A stretch of DNA of 64,000 bases, taken from positions 4,187-68,186 of the forward strand of contig CALKVA010000002.1 of the NCBI GenBank assembly GCA_937996625.1, given 5' to 3'. The position numbers were made by a program, and so were the translations under genes. Source of the DNA: UBA5951 sp009936885 (GTDB lineage Bacteria > Pseudomonadota > Alphaproteobacteria > Puniceispirillales > Puniceispirillaceae). A model generated the notes under the pieces. It made no database searches and was not told the DNA's origin. It saw only the letters and a program-made list of their open reading frames with translations. Below, in pieces: positions 63,517 to 64,000 of the stretch (positions are counted from its first letter, which is position 1; each line of letters begins with the position of its first letter).

Positions 63517-63534
63517 TTAAAAAGCAGAATTATA

Positions 63535-63630
63535 GGTAATTATAAGTCATTCTAGGTCATCTAGTACCACCTAATACCACCTAGTACCACCCCGTGACTG
63601 TAGTCATTTTGTAGTCATTACCGTAGTCTA
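63535..63630. repeat. Short direct repeats beside the att site (possible integrase arm sites)
   Basis: Three tandem 10-mers CTAGTACCAC, CTAATACCAC and CTAGTACCAC (63561-63590) and three spaced copies of GTAGTC(ATT) at 63600, 63611 and 63623 lie next to the tRNA fragment. Repeats of this size and place resemble arm-type sites of tyrosine recombinases; that reading is inference. Confidence 0.55.
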
Positions 63631-63723
63631 ATATCTACTCATTAAACTAGATTTGCACTCGCCAGAACCACCCATCTTTTTTTTCTTTTTTACAACCTTA
63701 GGTTGATTTAAATTTTTTGGCGC

Positions 63724-63855
63724 ATGTTTACTAATATGTTTCACATTGCAGATAGAGAATTGATAAATATTAAAAACAAAAGTATTTTTGATTTAGCAAA
63801 AAAATCACGTGTTAAAGATTCAGTAGTTTCATACATTATATATTTTGAAAATTAA
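63724..63855 (+). CDS. Small AT-rich ORF, hypothetical
   Basis: 43 codons from ATG 63724 (an in-frame second ATG is at 63736): MFTNMFHIADRELINIKNKS and on to VVSYIIYFEN, ending TAA. No family recognised and no clear ribosome binding site. It lies in very AT-rich island DNA and may not be a gene. Confidence 0.3.
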   Translation: MFTNMFHIADRELINIKNKSIFDLAKKSRVKDSVVSYIIYFEN

Positions 63856-63859
63856 AAAT

Positions 63860-64000
63860 ATGATTACAAGACTGTTTAAATGGCTCATAAAGTTTGGTGG
63901 TCCGACCTACATAATTTTTATATTCATAATTTTTATTTATGATTTTGAAAATCTTTTAAATTATAAAGCTATAATCGAAATAATTTTTGTGGCACCATTA
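63860..64000 (+). CDS. Hypothetical membrane protein (3' partial)
   Basis: Frame open from ATG 63860 to the end of the window, 47 codons: MITRLFKWLIKFGGPTYIIF, then a strongly hydrophobic IFIIFIYDFENLL and further hydrophobic residues. One membrane helix near residues 15-28 is visible. No family recognised; the gene continues beyond the window. Confidence 0.4.
   Translation, partial: MITRLFKWLIKFGGPTYIIFIFIIFIYDFENLLNYKAIIEIIFVAPL

Noticed and set aside
63541..63630. Possible CRISPR array
   Set aside because: The repeats are 10 nt, tandem or closely spaced, with no 25-40-nt unique spacers and no cas gene; arm-type sites fit better.

Overview
The window is AT-rich, gene-dense DNA from an alphaproteobacterium. 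The main evidence is gene order. A long housekeeping run (dusB-ntrB-ntrC-ntrY-ntrX-trkA-dat-hfq; ispDF-pgpA-cinA; coq10-lipA-lpd-pdhC-pdhB-pdhA-ftsB; eno-kdsA-pyrG-secG-tpiA; ppiD-trpE) is the arrangement typical of that class. The fused IspDF, the lipoyl domain on PdhB, NtrYX, an SdhE/RecG/Mfd cluster and AapQMP point the same way. The low GC, tandem photolyases, compatible-solute transport and a large Mrp-type antiporter suggest a sunlit marine lineage, possibly SAR116- or AEGEAN-like. That placement is inference.

Layout. Positions 1-6170 carry two transport operons: the end of the general L-amino-acid ABC transporter (aapQMP) and a glycine betaine/proline transporter (proXWV), with a hairpin terminator between proX and proW. 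Positions 6250-12500 hold hflX (here separated from hfq), a 1-nt-overlapping pair of photolyases (CPD type, then Fe-S (6-4) type), a GST/HugZ-like pair and a DsbA-like oxidoreductase. Positions 12500-20170 hold mfd, sdhE, recG, a DUF502 membrane protein and mazG. Positions 20190-30780 are one long minus-strand run from dusB through ntrBCYX, trkA, dat and hfq to an inositol-monophosphatase-like gene. The NtrC here has lost its AAA+ ATPase residues. Positions 30900-46120 cover isoprenoid, phospholipid, lipoate, pyruvate dehydrogenase, glycolysis, KDO and CTP genes. A decayed VOC/glyoxalase gene lies between ftsB and eno, and a 13-bp tandem repeat array lies in the lipA leader.

Positions 46330-52140 hold ppiD, trpE, a LysE exporter, tRNA-Pro, a DUF192 gene and a class II histone-deacetylase-like gene. 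Positions 52190-59575 form a ten-gene Mrp/Mnh-type cation/proton antiporter operon with three large antiporter-like subunits and no full-length MrpA. Positions 59800-61850 are an iron-related island: two unreported-size small membrane proteins, a SufU-like scaffold and an FbpA/FutA-like iron-binding protein. The last is preceded by two Fur-box-like operators, one of them the centre of a perfect 34-bp-arm palindrome.

From about 62000 to the end the DNA becomes accessory. It contains a truncated PD-(D/E)XK-like gene fused to a band-7/SPFH fragment, an associated hypothetical gene, a tyrosine-recombinase C-terminal fragment, a 3' fragment of tRNA-Glu (an att site), short direct repeats resembling integrase arm sites, and two small very AT-rich ORFs, the last running off the window. 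This is the edge of a degraded genomic island. I saw no CRISPR array, rRNA or intact insertion sequence.
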